Shown piece after piece: positions 32,772-43,774 of a stretch of 64,000 bases of DNA. The notes under the pieces were generated by a model. That model was not told the DNA's origin and searched no databases. It was given only the letters and a program-made list of their open reading frames with translations. How positions within the stretch are numbered: the first letter of the stretch is position 1; the number at the start of each line of letters is the position of its first letter. Origin of the DNA: Mugil cephalus (Eukaryota > Chordata > Actinopteri > Mugiliformes > Mugilidae); contig NC_061789.1 in assembly GCF_022458985.1 (NCBI RefSeq), forward strand, positions 10,670,357-10,734,356. Reading direction: 5' to 3'. The position numbers were made by a program, and so were the translations under genes.

Positions 32772-35245
32772 TCAGACATCAGCTGAGGCTTCACCAGGCA
32801 GGTTGATGTAATAGTCGATGAAGTACAGATACTTGGACACCTGAGCGTAGGCGACAGGGCGCCCTGGACCACTGCAACCACCAGGACCCCCGTAACTCAT
32901 GACTCCGACCAAGGTATGGCCCGTGGGTCCACGACAGACCAGCGGGCCACCGTAGTCCCCCTGAAGAAGTGAAAACAGAACAGAACACACTCATGTCTTT
33001 CAACTCTGGATTCTTTTCCCAGATGACTTTAACCTGTTGAGTTGACACAGAGCAGATGAAAACAATCATCTGTAGGCGTTGCAATTGACAACAAAACTGA
33101 TCTTTAAGGTTGCCATCTTAATAAGAACAGTGGTATACAGTACTGTGATTCCCTCAGGTTACAATTATTAATCTGATTATCAGTCAGGGAAAAATTTGGG
33201 GAAAACAAACTTATATTTGGGATGTTTTTGTTTCTGAAGCAGTTGCATCTCGGACAAGCTAGCAACCTCCTAAAACGTGACATGTGATGATGGGATCCAG
33301 CTTTTACAGTCCACATTGTCGAGAATCATGTTTTATTCCAAAAATTCTTCAACTATAACACGATGAAAGTGGTTTTACTTTATGGAAGTGAACTCACATT
33401 GCATGCGCCCTCGTTTCCAGCTCCATCCCCAGCACACAGTATCTCAGAGGTCAGGTTTGGGTATGCTGCCTTACAGCGATCCTTCGATATGATGGACACC
33501 TTCAGCTGTTTCAGGGTTTCCGGGTCTGGGAGGGGAACTGCATGGGCAAAAGGGAATAAACAAGCAGTATACACCAGTCAGTGTACTTTACTGATGTGTG
33601 TGCATTTTCTAGGCCGCTTTAAGTGCGGGACATACCACCATTCCCGATCTGGCCCCAGCCGGTGATCCAACAAATAGACGATGGAGCAATGGGGCGGTCG
33701 TTCACAGGCAGACTAATCGGAGCAATGTTCTCTGAGTATTCCACCTTTTTGTTCAGCTTGAGCAGAACAATGTCGTTTTCGTAGCCGTTGCCCGTGTCCC
33801 GATATAGATGATCAGGGGGGTAGACGGGATAGACCGGAGTACGGTAACGCTCAGCCCCCTTTTTCAGCTGGTAGGAGCCGATCCAAACCCCTACTTGCTT
33901 CATGTCTGGCTTAGGGTCCCTGCCAACAAAAAACAACACACAGCAACACAGCAAGCACACACAGTCAAAGACCTCACGTTCGCCATGAGTTTGTATTTTA
34001 CATTCTTAAAATTAATAATTTATTAAACCCCAACACTGTTCTGCGTATCTGAGTTATCAGCGGTAACATACACATACGGCTACTGCAGGTTTGAAGGTGT
34101 ACTGTATTGTGGATGTATTTGAAATTTTTTTTTTCTCAAAATTTCAACTTTCTTCTCAAAGTGTAGGATGAAAAAAAAACCTACGTCCTTTTTTTTTTTT
34201 ACCTCATGGGTGCCCATAATACTCTTCCGTAGGTTCAGGACATGAAACCTTTGCATTGTTTATTTAAAAAAATGATATCAGCTGTTGTATGTATTGAAGC
34301 AGCAGTGGACTTTCTTTCAGGATTTTCATTGAACATAAATCTGTTTAGTCATTACCTGTCACCAAATGAGATAAAAAGAGAATTATTGAGCTAATGCTCG
34401 ACTGACAAAAATATGTCAAAGGCGTAGTTCTTATTTAAAATATATGAAAGCAGGCATCTGTGGAGACAATCCAAGGTTAGTGATATATGATCTTACAGAG
34501 AGCGGTCCTCTTTCTGCCACGGATGATCTTTGAAATTAAATTAAACAAAAAACACAGTTATCTCCATAGATGCCACCAAAGAGAACAAGAAATTTAAGCA
34601 TCGAATTTTCCACTTTGACTACTGCAACATATCTGAGCTCTGCATCCATATTATGTTATGCCACATTATCCAATATATGATTCTAGATGCTTATATTGAG
34701 TAATAACCTCTCTGCCATGCGAGACATTTAATGCCAAACAAGGAAACTGCATAATCACGGAAACACTTACTTATCTAAGCAGTGTGCGGCGGTCACCACC
34801 CACTGGTGGTTGAGGAGGGCACCGCCACAGCGCCACCTTTTCGTCCCGTCAGCAGTTGTGATGTTGAGATGAACCATCCACGGCCACCTGCCCTTTTTGG
34901 CATTATGACCACCGATGATGGAGCTCTTCATCTCAGCTCCCTTCACACCTAAAAATAAAATAGAAAAAAGTAATCAAAGTTAGATGTTTGGCTGGAGACA
35001 TTTGACAAATTAAAAGCCACATTTGAATTTTGCTCCAGCATCCCCTGCGACCCTAGGGCAGGATTAAGCGGTATGGAAGATGAGATGAGATGAGACTTTC
35101 ATTTTTCATGCATATGTTAAAAATGTCCAGGCAGGTCCCTCCTTCTCTAATTGTGAACAAACCAACCCGAAACTATGCATTTGTCTTTCTCACCTGCGGT
35201 GTAACAGAGCAGTACCAACGCAGTGAGCAGTTTGGTGAAAACCAT
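32772..35245 (-). CDS. Tryptase-like serine protease homologue, copy D (S195Y, predicted inactive)
   Basis: Exons on the minus strand: 35194-35245, 34771-34948, 33636-33919, 33398-33537 and 32772-32960; 280 aa. Signal peptide as in A; the propeptide differs (VKGAEMKSS) and the mature start is IIGGHNAKKGRWPWMVHL, with the usual WPW of active S1A enzymes. His57 is in TAAHC and Asp102 in ENDIVLLKL. Exon 4 ends AGDGAGNEGACN, so position 189 is Gly and 192 Asn. Ser195 is Tyr, here TAC (32952-32954), unlike TAT in A to C. It keeps GWG (ITGWGQIG) and all cysteines. It is nearly identical to E through exons 3 to 5 and the introns between them. It is probably the donor of the D/E duplication or its sister. 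Confidence 0.85.
35030..35097. repeat. LINE/SINE tail insertion in intron 1 of copy D
   Basis: Same insertion as at 30770-30840, with the same (gatga)n run. It is shared by C and D only. Confidence 0.65.
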
Positions 35246-35306
35246 GGCTGCGATGGAGCACAGTGTAGGAGCTGTGACTCTGCAGCCTGCGAGTGAACAG
35301 TGCAGC

Positions 35307-35337
35307 TTTATATACTCATCCAGGGAGATTATAATCT
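35307..35337 (-). promoter_or_regulatory. Core promoter of copy D
   Basis: TATA box at 35307-35314 and palindrome agattataatct at 35326-35337, in the same layout. Confidence 0.7.
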
Positions 35338-35474
35338 GGTCAGCACCTCTTCCTTCCCTCTCAAACCAGCCTTACATTTGTCATTGGTGACAACTACAGT
35401 AAACATGGATATGTGTGCGTTTTTTTTTTTGTTTGTTTTTTTATCCAACACCAGATTAATATGAGGAGCAGAGC

Positions 35475-35995
35475 TGTCAACTGATCACCACCTGGTTTTG
35501 AGTTGGACCAGATGGCAAAGGCAGACTTGGAAAGGCCCAAATGAATAGGGAGGGTCTGCTGGGAATTCCTGGTGGAAGAACCTGTCAATATGGTCTTCAA
35601 CTCCCAACTCCAACAGAGCTGGTCATGACAGCAACACCCAAACCTGTTGGGAGCCATCAGTCTGGAGAAAGAGGCCTTCAGGGCGTAATTGGTCTGTGGG
35701 TCTCTGGAAGCAGCTGACCAGTACCAGATGATTAGGTGGTCTGCAGCCAGGGTAGTCGATGAGGCAAAAACTCGGATGAGGGAGGAGTTCGATGACGCTA
35801 TGGAAGAAGACTATCAATCGGCTCCGAAGAGGTTCTGGCAAACCATCCGGCACCTCAAGGGAGGTGGACCGCAGTTCATCCACAGCGTTTTCAGTGGGAG
35901 CACGGAGCTGCTCGCATCAACTGAGCATATCGTCAGGTGGTGGAAGGAATACTTTGAGGAGCTCCTCAATCCCACCATCAAGTATTCCATAGATA
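35475..35995 (+). mobile_element. LINE fragment upstream of copy D
   Basis: Here the relic frame is better kept than upstream of A and B: KRFWQTIRHLKGGGPQF and VRWWKEYFEELLNPTIKYS are in one frame. It ends at ccatagatacatatg, where the spacer of the next unit starts. Confidence 0.7.
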
Positions 35996-37095
35996 CATAT
36001 GTAATATATTCTTAATTTTAATATGTAGGATAAAAAGAATAATGCCAAATTTGCAGCTGCTACCAGACACTATATAGTGGACTCAGAGGGTATCGACTGT
36101 TTCACCATCAACCTTCACTGATAATCCATAATGACAACATATAACACGTTTGCAAATTTCGAAAAATTGAAAGTAAAGTAAATGTACAACAACATACATC
36201 CATTTATAGGGATCTGGCATATAAATGGGTTGGCTGAGACTCTTCCTTATCAGCGTGATAAATAAACCGACTCTGATAAGAAGCGAGAACTGACTAAAGA
36301 CCATCGTAGCCGGTGGAAGTGTGAGGCGCTTATCTTACACAGAGTGACGCCTTTAAAAACATTAGACGTAATCAGTCATTTCATTATGTAATGATAGTAA
36401 TGATAATGTTTTTCCTGTTTTGCTCAAATGCTGCTCCTGTAGCAGAAGTGTTGTTTGACTACTAATACATTATTCCATATAAACAGATGGCAGAACCTAC
36501 GATCTTCTAGGGTTAGGTAAAAATGCACTCACAACCTTAAAACTTCTGTCAGTGCCCAATGACATTTTCAAGGTCAAGTGTGGGAGAGTTTGCTTGAAAG
36601 AGAAAAAAATATTTAAAGCAAGTGTCTAATTTGTCTTTCCTGGACCATTGACAACTAGCTAAATCCTTCACAGTGGCCCTTTAAAGTCTTGATTTTCAAT
36701 TAAAACTCATATGAAGTTTCTCTAAATGAAGGCGTGTTTCACATCAGACTGTTAAACTCTAACATGTTATGTCTACTGCTTCTATATTCTTTCCTGTTTC
36801 TTTTATTGCATCAACCTGCGCATGCACCGCTGATGAAAATGAGCTTCCCGATGAGTATGAATGAGTTATATCACGTTCATGTTGATCATGGGATGTTTTC
36901 CTTGACTAATAAGTGCATTTCAGGTGTTAGGTGTCAAAAATAACGTTGAAACTAACACATGTACAGAGTGTGTAATGAAAACTTTACTGAATGATATCTT
37001 TTTTTCATCTGGGTGTTTATAGCATGCAAAAAAAACAAAACAAAAAAAAAACAACCCAAAAAGTGATGCTTGAAATCTTTAATGCAAAGAAATTA
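35996..37095. other. Spacer of unit E, no gene
   Basis: Another repeat of the array spacer. Relative to unit D it lacks about 60 bp near 36918 (aagtgcatttcaggtgttag joins directly). No coding content is seen. Confidence 0.7.
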
Positions 37096-37096
37096 T

Positions 37097-37288
37097 TACG
37101 ATTTAACCATAACATTATGACCACCTTGCTACGTGCTGCTATGTTGGATCAAGGAGTGTTGCTATGGGGTAACATCTACAAGAATGCCAGGTCCAAAAGT
37201 TTCCCAGCAGAATATTGTATTGTCACAAGATGGTCAATGTTGGTCACTTCTCCTGTCAGTGGTCATAATGTTATGCCTGATCGGTGTA
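37097..37288. mobile_element. Small inverted-repeat element downstream of copy E
   Basis: Same form as in unit D, with a worn left end (tacgatttaacc) and right end gcctgatcggtgta. Confidence 0.6.
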
Positions 37289-37350
37289 GCCATGAAGAGT
37301 AAGGCAGGTTATCAGGTGAGTAGGATGAGCAGTTTCATCATTTTGGAGGT

Positions 37351-38497
37351 TCAGACATCAGCTGAGGCTTCATCAGGCAGGTTGATGTAATAGTCGATGA
37401 AGTACAGATACTTGGACACCTGAGCGTAGGCGACAGGGCGCCCTGGACCACTGCAACCACTAGAACCCCCGTAACTCATGACTCCCACCAAGGTATGGCC
37501 CGTGGGTCCATGACAGACCAGCGGGCCACCGTAGTCCCCCTGAAGAAGTGAAAACAGAACAGAACACACTCATGTCTTTCAACTCTGGATTCTTTTCCCA
37601 GATGACTTTAACCTGTTGAGTTGACACAGAGCAGATGAAAACAATCATCCGTAGGCGTTGCCAGTGACAACAAAACTGATCTTTAAGGTTGCCATCTTAA
37701 TAAGAACAGTGGTATACAGTACTGTGATTCCCTCAGGTTACAATTATTAATCTGATTATCAGTCAGGGAAAAATTTGGGGAAAACAAACTTATATTTGGG
37801 ATGTTTTTGTTTCTGAAGCAGTTGCATCTCGGACAAGCTAGCAACCTCCTAAAACGTGACATGTGATGATGGGATCCAGCTTTTACAGTCCACATTGTCG
37901 AGAATCATGTTTTATTCCAAAAATTCTTCAACTATAACACGATGAAAGTGGTTTTACTTTACGGAAGTGAACTCACATTGCATGCGCCCTCGTTTCCAGC
38001 TCCATCCCCAGCACACAGTATCTCAGAGGTCAGGTTTGGGTATGCTGCCTTACAGCGATCCTTCGATATGATGGACACCTTCAGCTGTTTCAGGGTTTCC
38101 GGGTCTGGGAGGGGAACTGCATGGGCAAAAGGGAATAAACAAGCAGTATACACCAGTCAGTGTACTTTACTGATGTGTGTGCATTTTCTAGGCCGCTTTA
38201 AGTGCGGGACATACCACCATTCCCGATCTGGCCCCAGCCGGTGATCCAACAAATAGACGATGGAGCAATGGGGCGGTCGTTCACAGGCAGACTAATCGGA
38301 GCAATGTTCTCTGAGTATTCCACCTTTTTGTTCAGCTTGAGCAGAACAATGTCGTTTTCGTAGCCGTTGCCCGTGTCCCGATATAGATGATCAGGGGGTA
38401 GACGGGATAGACCGGAGTACGGTAACGCTCAGCCCCCTTTTTCAGCTGGTAGGAGCCGATCCAAACCCCTACTTGCTTCATGTCTGGCTTAGGGTCC
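37351..38497 (-). pseudogene. Tryptase-like homologue, copy E: 5'-truncated pseudogene
   Basis: Only exons 3 to 5 remain: 38215-38497, 37977-38116 and 37351-37539. Exons 4 and 5 are almost the same as in D (GNEGACN, GDYGGPLVC, Tyr codon TAC at 37531-37533). Exon 3 has lost one G in a G-run at about 38390-38397 (ggggg against gggggg in D), which shifts the frame after YPVYP. Exons 1 and 2 and the promoter are absent: intron sequence homologous to D runs to about 39266 and then joins the spacer of unit F. The single-base loss in a homopolymer could be an assembly error, but the missing exons cannot be explained that way. Confidence 0.88.
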
Positions 38498-39266
38498 CTG
38501 CCAACAAAAAACAACACACAGCAACACAGCAAGCACACACAGTCAAAGACCTCACGTTCGCCATGAGTTTGTATTTTACATTCTTAATATTAATAATTTA
38601 TTAAACCCCAACACTGTTCTGCGTATCTGAGTTATCAGCGGTAACATACGCATACGGCTACTGCAGGTTTGAAGGTGTACTGTATTGTGGATGTATTTGA
38701 AATTTTTTTTTTCTCAAAATTTCAACTTTCTTCTCAAAGTGTAGGATGAAAAAAAAACCTACGTCCTTTTTTTTTTTTACCTCATGGGTGCCCATAATAC
38801 TCTTCCGTAGGTTCAGGACATGAAACCTTTGCATTGTTTATTTAAAAAAATGATATCAGCTGTTGTATGTATTGAAGCAGCAGTGGACTTTCTTTCAGGA
38901 TTTTCATTGAACATAAATCTGTTTAGTCATTACCTGTCACCAAATGAGATAAAAAGAGAATTATTGAGCTAATGCTCGACTGACAAAAATATGTCAAAGG
39001 CGTAGTTCTTATTTAAAATATATGAAAGCAGGCATCTGTGGAGACAATCCAAGGTTAGTGATATATGATCTTACAGAGAGCGGTCCTCTTTCTGCCACGG
39101 ATGATCTTTGAAATTAAATTAAACAAAAAACACAGTTATCTCCATAGATGCCACCAAAGAGAACAAGAAATTTAAGCATCGAGTTTTCCACTTTGACTAC
39201 TGCAACATATCTGAGCTCTGCATCCATATTATGTTATGCCACATTATCCAATATATGATTCTAGAT

Positions 39267-40270
39267 CAACCTTCACTGATAATCCATAATGACAACATAT
39301 AAAACGTTTGCAAATTTCGAAAAATTGAAAGTAAAGTAAATGTACAACAACATACATACATTTATAGGGATCTGGCATATAAATGGGTTGGCTGAGACTC
39401 TTCCTTATCAGCGTGATAAATAAACCGACTCTGATAAGAAGCGAGAACTGACTAAATTCTGACGAAGCATCCGTAGCCGGTGTAAGTGTCAGGTCGCTTA
39501 TCTTAACACAGAGTGACACCTTTAAAAACATTACACGTAATCAGTCATTTCATATATGTAATGATAGTAATGATAATGTTTTTCCTGTTTTGCTCAAATG
39601 CTGCTCCTGTAGCAGAAGTGTTGTTTGACTACTAATACATTATTCCCATATAAACAGATGGCAGAACCTACATCTTCTAGGGTTAGGTAAAAATGCACTC
39701 ACAACCTTAAAACTTCTGTCAGTGCCCAATGACATTTTCAAGGTCAAGTGTGGGAGAGTTTGCTTGAAAGAGAAAAAAATATTTAAAGCAAGTGTCTAAT
39801 TTGTCTTTCCTGGACCATTGACAACTAGCTAAATCCTTCACAGTGGCCCTTTAAAGTCTTGATTTTCAATTAAAACTCATATGAAGTTTCTCTAAATGAA
39901 GGCGTGTTTCACATCAGACTGTTAAACTCTAACATGTTATGTCTACTGCTTCTATATTCTTTCCTGTTTCTTTTATTGCATCAACCTGCGCATGCGCCGC
40001 AGATGAAAATGAGCTTCCTGATGAGTATGAATGAGTTATATCACATTCATGTTGATCATGGGATGTTTTCCTTGACTAATAAGTGCATTTCAGGTGTTAG
40101 GTGTCAAAAATAACGTTGAAACTAACACATAGACAGTACAGAGTGTGTAATGAAAACTTTACTGAATGATATCTTTTTTCATCTGGGTGTTTATAGCATG
40201 CAAAAAAAACAAAACAAACAAAAAAAAAACCCCAAAAAGTGATGCTTGAAATCTTTAATGCAAAGAAATT
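39267..40270. other. Spacer of unit F, no gene
   Basis: Array spacer starting in the middle of the repeat (atcaaccttcactgataatc), directly after the deletion junction of copy E. No coding content is seen. Confidence 0.7.
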
Positions 40271-40272
40271 AT

Positions 40273-40455
40273 TACGATTTAACCATGACATTATGACCAC
40301 CTTGCTAATGTTGGATCAAGGAGTGTTGCTATGGGGTAACATCTACAAGAATGCCAGGTCCAAATGTTTCCCAGCAGAATATTGTATTGTCACAAGATGG
40401 TCAATGTTGGTCACTTCTCCTGTCAGTGGTCATAATGTTATGCCTGATCGGTGTA
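40273..40455. mobile_element. Small inverted-repeat element in the 3' UTR of copy F
   Basis: Same family as at 17697 and 32518. It lacks the extra ctacgtgctg piece seen in D and E. Confidence 0.6.
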
Positions 40456-40517
40456 GCCATGAAGAGTAAGGCAGGTTATCAGGTGAGTATAATGAGCAGT
40501 TTCATCAGTTTGGAGGT

Positions 40518-42743
40518 TCAGACATCAGCTGAGGCTTCATCAGGCAGGTTGATGTAATAGTCGATGAAGTACAGATACTTGGACACCTGAGCGTAGGCGA
40601 CAGGACGCCCTGGACCACTGCAACCACTAGAACCCCCGTAACTCATGACTGCGACCAAGGTAGGGCCCGTGGGTCCATGACAGACCAGCGGGCCACCGTA
40701 GTCCCTCTGAAGAAGTGAAAACAGAACAGAACACACTCATGTCTTTCAACTCTGGATTCTTTTCCCAGATGACTTTAACCTGTTGAGTTGACAGAGAGCA
40801 GATGAAAACAATCATCCGTAGGCGTTGCCAGTGACAACAAAACTGATCTTTAAGGTTGCCATCTTAATAAGAACAGTGGTATATAATACTGTGATTCCCT
40901 CAGGTTACAATTATTAATCTGATCATCAGTCAGGGAAGAAATGGGGAAAACAAACTTATATTTAGTAATGTTTTAGTTTCTGAAGCAGTTGCATCTCGGA
41001 CAAGCTAGCAACCTCCTAAAAGGTGACATGTGATGATGGGATCCAGCTTTTACAGTCCACATTGTCGAGAATCATGTTTTATTCCAAAAACTCTTCAACT
41101 ATAACACTATGAAAGTGTTTTTATATTTCGGAAGTGAACTTACATTGCATGCGCCCTCGTTTCCAGGTCTATCCCCAACACACCGTAAGTCAGGGGTCCA
41201 GTACTCATAATATGTCGGACAGCAAACGTCCCGATAGATGATCACCTCCAGCTCTTGAAGGGCTTTTATGCTGTTGAAGGGAACTGCATGAGCAGAAGAG
41301 AATAAACAAGCAGTATACACCAGTCAGTGTCGTGTACTTTACTGATGTGTGTGCATTTTCTAGTGCTGGACATACAAACTCTCTCCATCGGGGGGCCGGT
41401 GATCCAACAAATAGACAATGGATCAATGGGGCGGTCGATCGCAGGCAGACTAATTGGAGCAATGTTCTCTGAGTATTCCACCTTTTTGCTCAGCTTGAAC
41501 AGGACAATGTCGTTTTCGTAGCCGCTGCCCGTGTCCCGATATACATAATGATAGGGGATGAGGAGATGGAACAGACCATGGTTTCCTCCAAACTCCTTTT
41601 TCCTGTAGGAGACGATCCAAACCCCTACTTGCTTCATGTCTGGCTTAGGGTCCCTGCCAACAAAAAACAACACACAGCAACACAGCAAGCACACACAGTC
41701 AAAGACCTCACGTTCGCCATGAGTTTGTATTTTACATTCTTAATATTAATAATTAATTAAACCCCAGCACTGTTCTGCGTATCTGAGTTATCAGCGGTAA
41801 CATACGCATACGGCTACTGCAGGTTTGAAGGTGTACTGTATTGTGGATGTATTTGGATTTTTTTCTCAAAATTTCCACTTTATTCTCAAAGTGTATGTCC
41901 CTAATACTCGTCCGTAGGTTCAGGACATGAAGGCTTTACATTCTTTATTTAAAAAAATGATATAAGCTGCAGTGGATTTTCATTATTATTGAGTTAATTG
42001 TCGACTGACAAAAATATGTCAAAGGCGTAGTTCTTATTTAAAATATATGAAAGCAGGCATCTGTGGAGACATTCCCAGGTTAGTGATATATGATCTTACA
42101 GAGAGCGGTCCTCTTTCTGCCATCTTTGATATGAACTAAAAAAAACACAGTTATCTCCATAGATGACACCAAAGAGAACAAGAAATTTAAGCATCGAGCT
42201 TTCCACTTTGACTACTGCAACATATCTGAGCTCTGCATCCATATTATGTTATGCCACATTATCCAATATATGATTCAAAGCTTCATGACAGGCAGGACCT
42301 GATATATTGTATCTAGATGCTTATTTTGAGTAATAACCTCTCTGCTATGAGAGACATAGCATAATCATGGAAACACTTACTCATCTAAGCAGTGTGCGGC
42401 GGTCACCACCCACTGGTGGGCGAGGAGGGCGCCGTCACAGTACCACCCTTTCGAGCCGTCAGCACTTGTGATGTTGAGATAAACCTTCCGTGGCCACGCG
42501 CTACCGATGATGGAGCGCTTCACCTCAGCTCCCAGCACACCTAAAAATAAATTTAAAAAAGTTTATCAAAGTTAGATGTTTGGCTGGAGACATTTGACAA
42601 ATTAAAAGCCGCATTTGATTTTTGCTTATTACTTTCATGTTACATGCATATGGTTAATAAAATCGTTCTGGTCTCTCGCCTGCTTTCTCACCTGTGGTGT
42701 AATAGAGCAGTACCAGCACAGCGAGCAGTTTGCTGAAAGTCAT
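40518..42743 (-). CDS. Tryptase-like serine protease homologue, copy F (most diverged, S195Y and G193R)
   Basis: Exons on the minus strand: 42692-42743, 42381-42540, 41376-41653, 41144-41283 and 40518-40706; phases agree and give 272 aa. Signal peptide MTFSKLLAVLVLLYYTTG. Exon 2 is 18 bp shorter in frame and reads EVKRSIIGSAWPRKVYLNIT, with YCDGALLAHQWVVTAAHC (His57 kept). Asp102 is kept in ENDIVLFKL. The usual GWG after CWITG is replaced by PPMERV. Exon 4 is strongly changed (IIYRDVCCPTYYEYW). The active-site loop is ACN-RDYGGPLVC: Tyr at 195 (TAC, 40698-40700) and Arg instead of the oxyanion-hole Gly193. So this copy lacks two catalytic features, yet has no stop or frameshift in 819 coding bases. 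It sits at the right end of the array. Confidence 0.8.
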
Positions 42744-42783
42744 GACTGTGATGTAGCACCTGTGTAAGAGGGAACTGTGCAGC

Positions 42784-42814
42784 TTTATAGACACATCTAG
42801 AGAGATTATAATCT
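42784..42814 (-). promoter_or_regulatory. Core promoter of copy F
   Basis: TATA box (tataaa, 42784-42789) and palindrome agattataatct at 42803-42814. The flanks differ from the other copies (acatctagag for ctcatccagg), while palindrome and spacing are unchanged. Confidence 0.65.
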
Positions 42815-42849
42815 AATCAGCACCACCATCTTTCCCTTTACCTCTCACG

Positions 42850-43540
42850 CCAACCTTAGAAAATTTGCCCAAGTAATATTTCTGTGACATTTAAGAGATT
42901 TGCTTCAGATTTACTATGCATTTCATCAAGTACTTTGCAGACATACTGTATGTCATGCATCTTCAAATTGTCTCTAGTTGACAGAGCCCAAGGGCGTTCA
43001 GTAAGGTGTTAAAGTACTGGAGCTGCCACTGAATGAATCTGGATGATTTAGATACAAAAAAGGCCAGAAACTTCAGACTCAAGGTGTGAACAGGGATGGC
43101 AGGTGGTTTGAAGAGCAGTAAAGGAAAGCTGTCTATGCAAAATTGTCCTGGGGAGGTGGACTGAGACGTCATTGGTCACAGTTAAGACACTGTTTCTGGA
43201 CATTAAATTGTTATTAGAGCACCGTACTGGGGGTAAACATGATCAGACAGAGTCCCCCATTTACAGGTGAGTATCTGGTTGTAATCAGACCTAACCTCAT
43301 GTCAGATACAGGTGGACACCACACACAGATGTTCCTATGTAAAGCCTGAACTTCATTTAGCTACCATGTAACAGAATAAGCCAGGGGGATGAATTGGGGG
43401 TGTAATGGTTTCAGCTTAGTTTTTTTTTTTTTTTTTTTTTTTTGATAATATACCATAGTTTGAATAAATACTCCATTGCACTTGAGCAATACAGGAACGT
43501 AGTACGCGGTTGGTTTGTTTCCGCTGGGGTTTATTACTAT
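42850..43540. other. Intergenic between the array and cln3
   Basis: No gene is recognised. A run of about 23 T occurs near 43420-43443. The array repeat does not continue here, so this is the right limit of the cluster. Confidence 0.6.
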
Positions 43541-43553
43541 GTAACACCGCGTA

Positions 43554-43566
43554 TCATGTGACGTCG
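43554..43566 (+). promoter_or_regulatory. M-box/CLEAR-like and CRE-like sites upstream of cln3
   Basis: tcatgtgac (43554-43562) matches the M-box/E-box bound by MITF/TFE factors, and overlaps tgacgtcg (43559-43566), a near CRE. They lie about 215 bp before the cln3 ATG. TFEB-type control of lysosomal genes is established; its use here is inference from a short match. Confidence 0.35.
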
Positions 43567-43774
43567 CCGAAGAATGCAAGTTTAGTAAGAAATCAAAGCC
43601 GCAGCGGAAGAATTTACAAGTTTTTATTGAAAACTGCACCCATGCAAGTTTGTTGAGCTCCTTAGCGTCGAGTTCAACGATGTCCCCTACGTGTTTTTGT
43701 AGCTTTACGTGTTTTTTTAAGCGCTAGACGGGCAGTTTGCTGTCATTTCATTTAACCTGGGCTGGTTTGTAAAC

